Positions 25,356 through 37,130 of a stretch of 64,000 nt of DNA are shown here, in pieces. Origin of the DNA: Halichondria panicea (taxonomy: Eukaryota > Porifera > Demospongiae > Suberitida > Halichondriidae); NCBI RefSeq assembly GCF_963675165.1, contig NC_087381.1, positions 2,914,001 to 2,978,000 on the forward strand, in the 5' to 3' direction. Within the stretch, counting starts at the first letter, position 1; the number at the start of each line of letters is the position of its first letter. Under the pieces are notes generated by a model that did no database searches, had not been told where the DNA came from, and was given only the letters and a program-made list of their open reading frames with translations. Made by a program: the position numbers and the translations under genes.

Positions 25356-26221
25356 CATAGATACACGAAAGAAAAGGATAGGCAAGGCCCCAAGTGATGC
25401 TAGGTAAATGCAGTGTGTGACGTCACACCCTCCGGTTGGAGGCAAGTTGTGCTCAAGAAAGTACACAATGATCCCTATATCTGCTTATTTTTCTCGTAGG
25501 GGGCCTAAAAGAGAAATTCAAAGCAATCAGGCATCATGCACACATACACCCAGCACTACTGATAGCTACAACTGCTATGTTAGTGCCGAGCTTTCTTTTA
25601 TTCAGCTTGATTTGTGTGAAAAAACACCAATTTGTCAGTTTATGTACCTCTATCTCCAATATGAAATAATTTTATAACATGTACGTTTCACAGAATTAAA
25701 GTGTGTTTATAACTGCATGGAACAAAGCATATTTTCCAGCTCTCAATGCAGTAAAGTAGTAGCAGCACCATGAAACGTTTGTCCAAAGTCCATAAAGTTT
25801 GCGTACCTCTCCTGCTCTTACTGTACATGGTACTCTAGTTTGAAGTGCTCTAAGATACAGTTTAGGTATTAGAAAGTGGAACACAAGTATCTTTATCTGT
25901 ATTGTGTGATCGAAGAGATGGCATTTGAAGGACTTGGGAACAGACCTGTTATGGTTTGTAGAGTGTACTGACACCCCCTTTGGAGCTCACTTTCTCATCA
26001 CTTTGCATATAGTAGCTCTAAAAGATTAATAGCCTATGTCTAAGTGTATCTGGTGTCTCCTCAAGAGCACAGTTTGCTATAATACTACAAACTAGTAATA
26101 TCTTTACTGACATTTTGAGTGCACACACCCCTTTTTGCTCATTACACGCCCCTTTTTAGCAACTCGCCTCATCCAACGGAAGTGCTGGGCGTTGCCTATC
26201 CCTTTCTTTTGTGTATCTATG
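25356..26221. mobile_element. Non-autonomous DNA transposon with ~33-bp terminal inverted repeats
   Basis: The left end CATAGATACACGAAAGAAAA (25356) is the inverse of the right end TCTTTTGTGTATCTATG (26221), and pairing continues through GGATAGGCAA/TTGCCTATCC. TTTATG occurs just outside both ends and may be the target duplication. Similar termini occur at 48793-51407. No transposase is seen. It fills most of the VDAC to gene A intergenic region. Confidence 0.75.
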
Positions 26222-26295
26222 ATTTATGGCACACACAAAATTAAAATAAAGGCTGAGTGCATGGCATTATGTGACAAATATGCATGTGTAATTCA

Positions 26296-29200
26296 TTAGT
26301 TCCTGTTGAACAGCACACTAGCTACATGGTATACCAATAGCATCTGGTATATAAGAAAGTGACCACACATTTTTGCTGTGTCCATTGCTGTTTCTCCCAT
26401 CTGCAAAACATGTTAAAAGATATGTTTTAACGTTGATTTGCAGCAAATTTACCTTATCCATAACTTTTGGATCGGCTCCATTTTTGAGGAGAACACTGAC
26501 AATCTCTCTTTGTCCCTTGATAACTGCTAGCTGTAGAGCTGTCGTTCCTCTGCAATTCTGTGCATTAATGTGAGCTTTTGCAGCAATCAGTAGTTCTACT
26601 ATAGCGAGATGATCTTCTTGGGCAGCTATCATTAAAGGAGAGAATCCACTCTGTAAAATAGAAGTTTAGAAAAGCATAATTATAGAGGAGATTGGTCACG
26701 ATTGTTAATTAATCTTCTAATTTTCTTTGTAACCGGCCTCCAAACTTGCAGAGAAAGTAGCTATCCTAGCTAAGCCAAAGGCTGCAAACGATCATAGCCT
26801 TTTATACTAGTAGAAAATGATGCTAATAATATACTCAGTGACACTAGAAAGTGACTAGCATAGTCACATATACTCGAAGCAATGAGCCAGAAACTAAGAT
26901 TAGTCACAACTTCCAGTTGTTGCTGCACTTTCCTCCTGTCTCAATGAGGCAGGTGTAGCAACGATAGTTTTAAATTACTACGATTCATAGACTAACAGGA
27001 GACGTAATACAACAGATAAACGATGCAAAATAAAATAAAAGTGCTGACTCAGTGGGGTTCCTTCCATGGCTTCTGTGCTGTGCATTTACTGTAGGAATTG
27101 GAGGTTACAGAAGATTAATTAACAATCGTGACCAACCTCCTCTGGTCCTTATAATAGCACAACATGCAGTCAGGACAAATAAAATTAGTTTACATGATAT
27201 GCATGAACTGATCACCTTGTCTGGCGTGCATACACTAGCTCCAGCAGTGATTAGCTGTTGAACAATATCTCTGTGCCCATGGAAACAGGCTAACCATAGG
27301 GCAGTACGTTTCTCCTGCAAAATTTCAACAGTAATGTTCGATGACACTAAAATTATTTTCGAGGATAAACACTAAACATAATTATGGGCTATTAAATGGT
27401 TAAAGCACTAAGTGACTCACTACGCCCTGAGTGTTTGGATCAGCTTTATTCTGTAGAAGAACCTTCACACACTTTAACATTCCTCGTCTAGCTGCTAGAT
27501 GAAGTGCCGTTACATTGTCCTATATGATTACAGTTTACAAATAGTTTATACAGACGTGGAAAATAATAATTACACCTTCATTTTTTCATCCACGTGCACA
27601 CCAGGCTCATTTAGTAAGAGCTGTAAAGCTTCACTCTGTCCAGACCTTGACGCAAGATGAAGTGGTGTTCTTTCAATCTATTATCAAAATTATTGTGTCG
27701 TCATTATAATATACATGCATCATGACATTGTGCATACGCACCTTGTCCCTGCAGTTAACATTGCATTTTACTTCTTTTAATAAGAATGTGACCATTTTTA
27801 AAACCCCTGATTCAGCAGCAATGTGGAGAGGGGAAGAACCATTGAGTTGATTTTCCTCATTGACATCAAGCAGATCATGTTGTGAAATCTCATCCATAAT
27901 GTACTTCACAACATCCACGCTGTCACTTGCACAACCATAATGTAGAGCAGAACATCCACGATTATCTCTACTAGACGGATCAACTTGCCAAATACCGATA
28001 AGGTACTTCAAAATATGTATATATAGGTGTCCATTGAGAGCAGCATGATGAAGTGGTGCTGCACCAGTGATGCATTGAGTTGCCGCATTGAATTCCATGT
28101 GTTCAGTGAAGTACCTAACAATGTTGAGATGTCCACAACTTGCTGCAATGTGAAGTAGAAAATGAACTTCCCCATTACAAGACTTAGAATCGTAGTTTAG
28201 AACTTCAATCAGGAACCGTACTTGGGTTATTACTCCATTGAACACGGCTAAATGAAGCTTATGAAACGGTATGCAAATGTGTACCGGGAAGGAGATAATG
28301 CCTGTTGGCGAAGCTGTGTCGTTAACCGGCAAGGTGTGAGTTGTTGATGATGTTTGGCTAGATGGCCCTGTGCTGTATCCAGAGTCTGAATGAAAACAGC
28401 TTGATTTCACTGCTATTGACTCATCGTCGAGTTCCAGATGTGGCTGAGTGCTTTGATTGTCATAGTTGTTGTCCAAGTCAGCATCTAAATTTACAAAAGA
28501 AACCGTGTAGCGTGATTGTGGTCAATGCATGCACAAGAAAACTTACCACTATCTGAACTGCATGAAATGGCATCCTAAAAAAAAGAGAGTATAAATAATG
28601 TCGTGCATATACAATCATCGCTAAAGATTTTATGTGCACAGTGAAATTTTAGTACCGTAAGACCTCGATTTAAAGCGACACTTTTTAACAATTACAAAGC
28701 CAGAGGTCGCTTCATTAGGAGGTTGAAAAATTTACATTGAAGTCCTGGTGTCCCATATTTAGAGGGTCGCATCTAATTAGAGGTAACTTTACAGAGTCTA
28801 ACTTGCCTCGATTTCAGGCCGCTTAAAAACAATGATTTTCCCAGAGGGCTACAGTCGAGGCTAGAGAGTGGCTACATTTACCTCTATTTCGAACGCGACA
28901 TTAAAAAATAATTGTCAACGCAGCTGTCGCTATTTTTAGAGGTCAGAAAATTGCTGAAGCTCCTGGGTGTCGCATATTTGGAGGGTCGCCTTAAATCGAG
29001 GTCTTACGATACTATAAAATTAATACTGATCAGCAGTTATTTTCGAGGCACTAAATTTTGCAGATTGCCCAAACAAAACATTTTCGAGGATAGCGGTTCA
29101 AATGACCACACCCCTACAGTAACACCAATTTTTGAGGCACTAAATTTTCGTATTCTGGGTCAATCCTCGAAAACCTCCTAAATTTAGTGCCTTGAAAATA

Positions 29201-32200
29201 ACCAGCTATACAGTAGTCAGTTAAAGTGGCCTTTCTTTCCCATTTTTCCCACGGCACTTATTCTTCCCTGATCTCAGATATAGAATATAAAGCCGAAAAT
29301 GTTACCTCATCTGTTTTCTTGGGCATAATATCATCGCATGATATACCAAGAGATGGGGACAAATGCTTAGGTAGAGGGGATTGTTGTCTCTCTCCATCCT
29401 TCTGTTTGGATGGTGGTTCAAGTAGCTTTTTCTCCTGAGATGTGGTTGTTTGTTGAGGATCCAGGTCTTCAGTTATGAGCGGCCCTCTTTCTTTAGATAT
29501 GGGATATAGCTGTGGTTTCTTTTCCTCGGTCGTAATATGTTGTTGCTCTTGTGTGTGGGATGACTGGGGCAGATTTTCATGAGGGGTGGGGGTTGGCTGA
29601 GCATCGATGTTTTCGTCTTCGTCTTGCCTGAGAAACATAAGCAGAACAAAATTTAATTACACTACCACATCATGAAGCTGACTTATGTACCTTTTGTTTT
29701 CCTTTTTGTCAAATGGGAGAAGCCTCGCTCCAATCGCATTGAGTGCCGACTGTTGAGAAGGGGACAGAGGGAAGATATGCTCAGCAACAGCTGCGGAAAC
29801 CAAGAAGTGTAACTCAACACAGCCTTTTCTGACGGAGCAAAGTTGTAAAGCATTGAATTCCAGACCTAAGATTTCAGCAAATTTGTCTTGTAGAACTATA
29901 ACCCCGTTTAGTGTTAATGTCGACTCTGTGCATTTGAGTTTAAACACTTTGGCTGTCTTACGAGACTTGCATGATGAAAAAGCAGATGGAGGAACTTCGA
30001 AAACACTTCTCTGGCAGAAGGTTTTTAAATCATCCAGGTATCGTTCAAGCATTTTGTGATCAATAGCAGAACCTGAGTGTTGAATAAGCAGCTCAATGAT
30101 TTGGTAGTTCAAAAATGAGATATAGTTGTAAGTTTGAAGTGTGGAGAATATTCTGGCAAGGCTTTTTGCCGCAAGGACTATCTCTTTGTGCTCAGTATCA
30201 AGTGCACTCACACCTTCATCGTTTGGAAGAACAGCACTCAATACACAATCTCGAAGATTATCTAAGGTATCTTGTCCTTCAATTGATTTCCGAATACATA
30301 CGGAGAATTCAGAAAACTTGATAATAATCTTTCGTGTATCAAGTATCAATTTTTCTTCCAAATACTTGACATCTTCATCATCAAGACCAGTAACGTCAAG
30401 ATAAGGAAAGAGGGAGGTAGTTTCGAGAGATTTTGTCTTCCTGGGGCAACCTTCTTTAGAGAAGAATTGTTGTGGAGAACACTCTTTGCAGTAAGGACAT
30501 ACAAAAATGTCACGATTATCAGTGGCAGAATGAAACGACTCATCTCCAGAAAAGACGTCTCCATCATCTGCTAGCTCAACTGGGTGGTCAGGTTGGAGTA
30601 TGTCACTCTTTTTTAGTGAGTCTTGCAACCACTTGGCAGAGGAGAGTGTTTCCTGGGTACAGCCTCCTGGTATACTGAATTCTGAGAATGGAGAATAATT
30701 TATATATAGTGACCAATATCATAGACCAACCACGTGGAATACTCACCTTCAAGTTCCTTGTGTGTGTCAGATGATTCTTGCATACTAGACGACTGAGCTG
30801 GAAGTGAATTGAATAAATCCTCAGTCCAGTTCTCTGATTTCAAAGATTGGGTCGTGGTTGTGTCATTCGGTATTGTACGTTCCTGCATGGAGATAATCAG
30901 GTAAGAGTATAGGTGTGGCTAATTATTCCAGGATAAAAATCATCACTGAAACATATAATTATAATAGTCTAGAGATACGAAGTGTACACACAAACTCACT
31001 TTTAAGTACTGACAGATTTGATCGGCAATCTCTTCCTTCCTTAACTTTACCAACATCTCCAGAAGCGTCTTGAATGTCGCTTGTTCAGGATTCTTTCCTT
31101 TCCAGATTTTCAAGCACTTAATCACGGCTAATTGATTAGTTTTTGCACCTTCGACATCGGTTTGTTTACCAGTGGTTAATTCCATCAAATCGACATAAAA
31201 ATCAACATTATCAAAATAGGCAGTGAAACAGGGTATGTCTACTTGTTGAATTTGACAGTCGACTTGAGAAGGACTGAGTTGATATTTGTCCAATAGCCCT
31301 TGAAGAACTGTACTCACTGCAGTTCATTGTAAACATAATAATTACTGTATAATTACAACAGGTTGTTAAACAGAAAACAGCGTAGGGCATGATTAATAAC
31401 ATTTTACGCACTGGTGACAAACATCGAAAGTGGTAAAAGGAAGTGAAATTAACTTGCATACCATACTGAGTTAAACCTGAATTAAGTAACTCCTTCCAGG
31501 TTAGAGGAGGTCCTGATTTCAACGGTGATCAAGTATTTCACGAAGACAGTTGCTGTCATCATTAGTCGACTGCTTTCTGATGCTATCTAGTGTGACAATA
31601 TGAGCTTGCCCAATATCTGCTCTGAGAGTAGCACAGCATGAGCTTCATTTAAATCATCCGGTGTGAGCACTATAATGTATATACCGTAGTTAAACGTTAA
31701 CGGGCGTCACCGTCCTCATCATTGCACGGAAAGAGAATGGGAACCAAGCCTATAGCTACAGTTTTGTTCTGGCCTGTTACACAATAGCAATATGAATCTC
31801 ATTATTTAAGTGGGTGTTAGCCAATAGTAATGCACCTATCAATGCAAATCCCCCCTACCCCCCTCCTAGTTGGGCGGAGTCCAACCACGCTTCGCTAGTG
31901 GTTGGGTCTCACGACAATATACGTTTTTGTTCCACTGGTACTTGAGGCAGAGTATGAATATTGTTTAATCTCAAGTGGCTGACAACCGCATGGCTCAGGG
32001 TGCGATACAATAATTATTTGTACGCTGTGTCTAGCTTGACTAGATCTATAGCTATAACTGTTTTAGGGTGCAAGAAAGACCCCAGAGTTTTTAGAGAAAG
32101 TGGAAGGATACTTCAGCCTGTAAAACAAGATTTAGTAGAGCCTAGAGGCATGCAGAAATAACCTTTTTTCATAATAGAGCTAGATCTAGCACAAAGAGAG

Positions 32201-34236
32201 CTATATAAGACTACCCTATAGGCTTCTGGAAAAGATGTTCGATTACCAGAGAAGGCACAGGTTTTGTCCAAATTAATCTTATTACACCAAAACTCAAAAC
32301 AACAAAAACAAGTCCTTTTAATACAAAGAATCTACAACTTCAAACTGTTCAAGCTTCATTTATAGATAGTAAGATAGACCATGGTTCTTTTCTAGTAGCC
32401 TAGATATCTGGCAGGAGCTGTTCATGCTGTTGCTGCATCTCTGGAGAAATACAGTGAGCCATCTTGCCTTGTCAGCTAAATTGAGCTGTAAGGTTTCTCT
32501 CTTGAACGCTGCAATCTGATTGGGCTGCAAGTTTTCTGCAGTTGGAACAAAAACGTATATTGTCGTGAGACCCAACCACTGCAAGTGGTTGGACTCCGCC
32601 CAACTACCCCCTCCCGGGACAAGGGGGGCTTTGTCAATTATATATATGAGGTGCAAAAGACTCTCCCCCGGGGCTATTTTATTTGACAAACCCCTGGCAA
32701 ATACCCGGGGCATGGCAGTTGAACACAATAATAATTGCAATATTTTAGTATACAGACGACTTTACAAGTTCCCACCCCTATAGGGCTAAGTTTTACTAAC
32801 AAAGCTCCCCCCTTGTCCTGGGAGGGGGGTAGTGGGGCTTTGCATTGATAGGTGCATAAGTGACTGTGTGCCTCTCAGTCAATAGCATGTACAAAATTCA
32901 CACGTGGTAAAGTTAAGTGGGTGTGTCCATTTGAAATACTGCAATCTGATTGGAGCCGGTGGAATTCCACGGGCAGAACAAAACTGTATTGGGTCCCGTT
33001 CTCCTTTCGTACAACAGTAGAGGGCGGCGCCGGATCTAGTTAAGTACCAAACCACCCATATCAAATAACCGCCCATCCCATACTTTTGCCTGAAATAGTG
33101 CCATCGCAGAAGCGCGCATGCGTATAATTAGGTCAAATGTCAACATGATGCAAGATTTTTCATTGATAAATAGCTATATACATCAGAAATATTGCTAGAG
33201 ACTTATGCGAATTTGACAGTCGACTTGAGAAGGACTGAGCTGATATTTGTCCAATAGCACTTGAAGAACTGTACTCACTGGTTGAGCAGATGATCCTAAT
33301 GACAGATATGCTATAACAATTGAATAGAAATTAATATCATTACACCAAATAGCACCATGCAATAAATAATTTACAAAACGTCGATAGAGATCCTCCTGTC
33401 TAATAATTGCTTTCCCAAAATTGTGTGATATTGAAGCAGTTTTTGGATAATTATAACAGCATGAGTGTAGGGCAATACATAAAATTGTACGCACTGACAA
33501 CAAATGTAAATGCAATTAGGAATCTTACGTATTAAATTAACAAGTATCTTGCATACCATACTGAGTATTAAGTAACTCCTTCCAGGTTAGAGGAGGCCCT
33601 GATTTCAAACGGTGATCAAGCATTTCACGAAGACAGGTGCTGTCATCATTAGCATACCGCTTTCTGATGCTATCTAGTATGACATCCTCAACATGTAGAG
33701 CTTGTCCAATCTCGAACCATTTGTTCTGAGAGTCGTACAGTTTAGTGTGAGCTTCGTTTAAATCATCCATTGTTAGTGCGTCATCTGTATATATAATACA
33801 AAAAACTGGCCAGCACTATTATTATATGTACATACCGCGGTACATGTAGCTACTGTATAAGAGTACCCCATGCATGTAGTTAATTGGTGCCAACATTAAA
33901 GCTATAATTACCCATTTGAGGCCCAGGATTGCTCTCAACGTCTCCAGCTAACAGCAAGAGGTGGGCAAGAGAGTGGAGCAACACAGCAATCAGTATCACC
34001 AGAAGACCAACGTTCCTTGTACGTTTTAGGAATTTGCTTTTATCTTGATAGCTCAGAAATGTGAGAATATACAATAAAAGCAATCCTCCTTGAACCACTT
34101 TCGCAGTAGTACCCACTGTGTCACTAAAGTGTAGAGGCTGGTGTTTTATCGAGGGAGCTTTACTGTGTGGTCGCGATCCCCTCCCACCACTGGACAGCCC
34201 AATGCGAGCTCTCCACAACTCTACAGAGATCCCCAT
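26296..34236 (-). CDS. Gene A: 2A-leader, double death domain, X domain, ankyrin-repeat protein
   Basis: Proposed exons on minus: 34236-33912, 33784-33557, 31316-31000, 30882-30747, 30681-29691, 29627-29306, 28574-28547, 28484-27742, 27677-27576, 27519-27424, 27314-27216, 26650-26453, 26400-26296. Total 3690 bases, 1229 aa, all phases consistent. Residues 1-106: leader with two hydrophobic helices ending in GDVESNPGP. About 109-184: death domain 1 (LTWKELLN). About 185-290: death domain 2 (LLEMLVKLRKEEIADQICQYL). 291-335: linker. 336-665: an insert with CPYC and further cysteines, then domain X. 666-773: Pro/Gln/Glu-rich. 783-1195: about ten ankyrin repeats. The last 34 residues form a hydrophobic tail. 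Use of the two 5'-most exons with the rest is inferred from phase. A decayed death-domain exon and a truncated one lie between them. The likely role is death/immune signalling; no enzymatic domain is visible. Confidence 0.72.
26684..27143. mobile_element. MITE in gene A intron (AGAGGAGATTGGTCACGATTG termini)
   Basis: The left end GAGGAGATTGGTCACGATTG and following TTAATTAATCTTC are inverted at the right end (GAAGATTAATTAACAATCG then TGACCAACCTCCTCT). Arms are at least 34 bases with one or two mismatches. It lies in the intron between ankyrin exons 27216 and 26650. It has no coding content. Confidence 0.75.
28656..29008. mobile_element. MITE with CGTAAGACCTCGATTTA termini
   Basis: CGTAAGACCTCGATTTAAAG at 28656 is mirrored by TTAAATCGAGGTCTTACG ending at 29008. 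GAGGTCGC/GGGTCGC blocks repeat inside. It lies in a gene A intron (28575-29305). Confidence 0.8.
29034..29206. mobile_element. Short MITE with TATTTTCGAGGCACTAAATTT termini
   Basis: TTATTTTCGAGGCACTAAAT on the left is mirrored by ATTTAGTGCCTTGAAAATAA on the right, about 170 bases overall, directly beside the preceding element in the same gene A intron. Fragments of the same family occur at 37550-37650. Confidence 0.65.
31464..31670 (-). pseudogene. Decayed death-domain-1 exon of gene A
   Basis: The minus-strand reading aligns with the intact exons at 33784-33557 and 55028-54801 (GATGATTTAAA, CTAGATAGCATCAGAAAGC, GATGACAGCA, CTAACCTGGAAGGAG), but short deletions break the frame: about nine bases near 31620, more near 31590, one base at CCGTTGAAATC (intact copies have CCGTTTGAAATC), plus an insertion near 31475. 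It cannot encode a death domain and is probably skipped. Confidence 0.85.
31831..32856. mobile_element. ~1.03 kb inverted-repeat element inside gene A
   Basis: TGCACCTATCAATGCAAA at 31831 is mirrored by TTTGCATTGATAGGTGCA ending at 32856. Further in, a second inverted pair (TTGGGCGGAGTCCAACCAC and GTGGTTGGACTCCGCCCAA, extending to GGAACAAAAACGTATATTG) spans about 70 bases near 31866-31935 and 32544-32610. It is a composite or nested foldback element without coding capacity, sitting between death-domain exons of gene A. Confidence 0.75.
33212..33295 (-). pseudogene. Truncated death-domain-2 exon
   Basis: The acceptor CATTAG at 33296 and the first 27 or so codons (SSAQPVSTVLQ, LSPSQVDCQI) match the intact exon 54548-54214, then identity stops abruptly near 33212 and no donor follows. 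It marks the end of the duplicated 5' module. If transcribed, it would have to be skipped in favour of 31316-31000. Confidence 0.85.
33912..34236 (-). other. 2A ribosome-skipping leader exon, gene A
   Basis: The ATG at 34236 opens 108 codons. The leader reads MGISVELWRARIG, then a basic/Ser stretch, hydrophobic helix GGLLLLYILTFLS, a basic loop (KFLKRTRN), hydrophobic helix GLLVILIAVLLHSLAHLLLL, then AGDVESNPGP. The last nine residues fit the 2A consensus D(V/I)ExNPG|P exactly, with the hydrophobic upstream tract that 2A needs. Skipping would fall between Gly105 and Pro106, and the downstream product would begin P-QMDDALTMDD and run into death domain 1. The donor GGTAATT is at 33911. An alternative 5'-UTR acceptor TATTCAG lies just before the ATG. 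Confidence 0.88.
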
Positions 34237-34756
34237 GTAGTCTAGCTGAATATTAGATTGTATATAGATCAAGCTAGCTCAATGAAAAATTATTGTGAGT
34301 ACTCACATACCTATATTTATGTGTCCTAGTGCACTACTCTGGATCTCACTGTACTGTGTGTTAATTTGGTAAAGATGGTTAATTCTCCTTATGCTTTAAT
34401 AGGAAATTTTATGGCTTCTGTAGTTTGGTAAAGAAGTTCTACTATGTAATTAATGGCACATTATACTGTTAAGGCGCCCCCAGCCTTCTAATAATAAGGT
34501 GCCATACACCTACAGATTTCCCCCGTAAGGCACCGTATATAAGGCTATTCCTTGTTTTGCATAGTAGCCTCGAAAACGTAATTACAGCAGCGCCTTATTT
34601 AGAGGAAGTATATACAGTAATACACTGTAGACAAAATAATAATAATAAGTATCGACAAACTAGCTAGCTATTATAGAGTGTATAATTATAGAGTCTATAC
34701 ATGTCACAACTAAAGCCGGCCGAGTGTGCATATAGTTAGCAATAATAATCCATACA
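34237..34756. other. Spacer between gene B stop and gene A start
   Basis: This should contain gene A's promoter and gene B's 3' UTR. From 34342 onward it is part of the duplication shared with 61075 onward. GTGAGTACTC near 34305-34296 could be the donor of a 5'-UTR intron of gene A. Confidence 0.4.
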
Positions 34757-37130
34757 CTAGTTCCTGTTGAACAGCACACTAGCTACTTGGTATACCAATA
34801 GCATCTGGTATATAAGAAAGTGACCACACCTTTTTGCTGTGTCCATTGCTGTTATTCCCATCTGCATAAAATTATGATAAAAGAGATGGTCTATAATTGT
34901 TGAAGTGAAGCATTTACCTTATCCGTAACTTTTGGATCCGCTCCATTTTTGAGGAGAACACTGACAATCTCTGTTTGCCCTGTGGCAACTGCTAAGTGTA
35001 AAGCTGTTACTCCTTGTGGTCTATTTTGGGCATTGACGTCAGCTTGGGCAGCAACCAGTAGTTTCACTATAGCGAGATGACCAAGTTGTGACGCTATCAT
35101 TAGAGGGCTCGCTCTCTCCTGTACATGCACATGACATTGCACCATTGAACCATCAATCGATTGAATAATTATACGTGCATGTATGTATACACCAATGACC
35201 AAACTTTCTACCAGTTTTTGTGTCAACATTAAAAATCTACACGTACACATTGCACGTTGTATATAAATTCAGTGAAAGCTAACTTTGATGTAAAAATTTA
35301 AACCGTTACTTTTATACCTTGTCAGCTATATTGGCGTCAGCTCCACTCTTGAGGAGTACACGGACACACTCCGTACGACCTCCAGTTGTGGCATGATATA
35401 GAGCCGTAGATCCAAATAGTGTTTGAGCATCAAGTGGAGCTTTTGCATCAATGAATAAAGCAACCACAGTGGGGTGACCAAAGTGAGCCGCTGCCATGAG
35501 AGCAGTGCCTCCAGTCTGCACAACACAAGCACAAGCAGACAATCAGTATATGTAATTATAATTAAGTGTCTTACTTCATCCTTTAGTTTGGGATTGGCTC
35601 CATTGTTTAGGAGAACACTGACACACTCTGTCTGACCGCCAATGGCAGCCAAATGGAGAGCTGTTCCAATTTGGACACCTCGTGCATTGACATGAACCTT
35701 TGCAGCAATTAACAGTTCCATAATCTTGACATGACCATCTCGAGCAGACATCATAAGAGTAGTGAACCCAATCTATATAATTACACAGCAAAAACACTTG
35801 TTATAGGAGATGCATCATCGTATTTTAGTGTTAAAATACAGAAATGTATGTCATTAAATTTCAAAAGATGCGTTTTATTTAACATGTTTTATGTTACTAT
35901 AACGAATATGTTTTACTGTGTATAATTATACAGTGCCAGAATAGTTAAACAATCATGATTCATCACTTAATTGTAACATGTTCACAGTCTTACAACCTTG
36001 TCTGTTGAATTTGGGGATGCTCCATTCTTGAGGAGAACACTAACACACTCTGATTGTCCTTTGAAAGCAGCCGTGTGGAGAGCTGTATGGCCAGACTGAG
36101 TGCGAGCTTCGATCTGAGCCTTGGCAGAGATAAGTTGTATCATAACTTCAGGATGACCTTCTTGAGCAGCGATTATTAGAGCTGTGAATCCACGCTGTAC
36201 AAAAATGATAAATTAATACAACTTACAAATGTAACAGGAGAGTTTTAATATGTAAAAAAGACTTACAATAGTATTTGCATTGACCCGAGCCCCATTCCTT
36301 ATGAGAACATCGACACATTTTGATCGTCCTTTACTAGCAGCCAGCATAAGAGGCGTTGAATCTTCTTTTAGAGAATGGCCTTCAATGTCAGCTTTAGCAG
36401 CAATCAGTAGCTCTACAACTCCAGCATGGCCCATAAGACAAGCAACCATAAGAGGAGTTAACTGCACACAAACAATTATGTTGATAGATAATTATTGTAC
36501 TCTACTTGGACCTTTGCATCATGCATGGCACACTCTCTATGCAGAGTGAGGCCCATGGTTTTTCAGCTGTTTATACTCAATGTGAAGGGAAGTACAGGAC
36601 ACGTATTATGATAGGCTTTCAATTATATGCACATGGTAAAAAAGATGGGTCAAGTCGACACCCCTTATAGTTAATTTTAAGAGATGTTGAACTTTTATTT
36701 GGCGATCATTATTGCTAAGCTCACCGTATTTGACAGATGAACACTTGCTCCAGCAGAGATCAACAGATTAACAATGTCTTCGGCCCCGTTTCTACTAGCC
36801 AACCAGAGAGGAGTCAATTTCTTCTACATAATTAGACAACTATATATACATTTTGACTTGCTTTCAAGTGATGACAAATCCTAAGACTTACAGAATCTAC
36901 AAAGCAGTAGACACTAAAATATAATCAAGGGCGTATAAAAAGAGAGAGGGCAAGCAACTGACTATCAACCCTATACGTGCGAGCAAAAACCAAAGCCACC
37001 GACTGGATATATTATACTATGACATTGTGCTGTACACAAAAATCTAGATATTACTGTTACAGTAGCTTTACACTGCCCCCTTCGGTTTTTGCTCGCAAGC
37101 TGTTGCATGCACGCCCTCTCTGATTTTATA
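34342..37130. repeat. Segmental duplication, copy in gene B (partner 61075-63910)
   Basis: Intergenic DNA and the last seven ankyrin-encoding or terminal exons, with their introns, align with 61075-63910 in the same order and orientation with high identity. Shared landmarks include CTGTACTGTGTGTTAATTTGG, the terminal exon, and TTTTGCTCGCAAGCTGT near the far end. Confidence 0.85.

Noticed and set aside
28362-28556. Plus-strand frames antisense to the ankyrin and death exons (for example 28362-28556, 36280-36549, 44397-44705)
   Set aside because: Shadows of minus-strand exons with strong domain evidence.
33880-34272. Reading the 2A exon as viral or retrotransposon-derived coding sequence
   Set aside because: No reverse transcriptase, capsid or polymerase reading frame nearby, and the exon is joined in phase to a death domain in two loci. 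A distant origin from a mobile element cannot be excluded.
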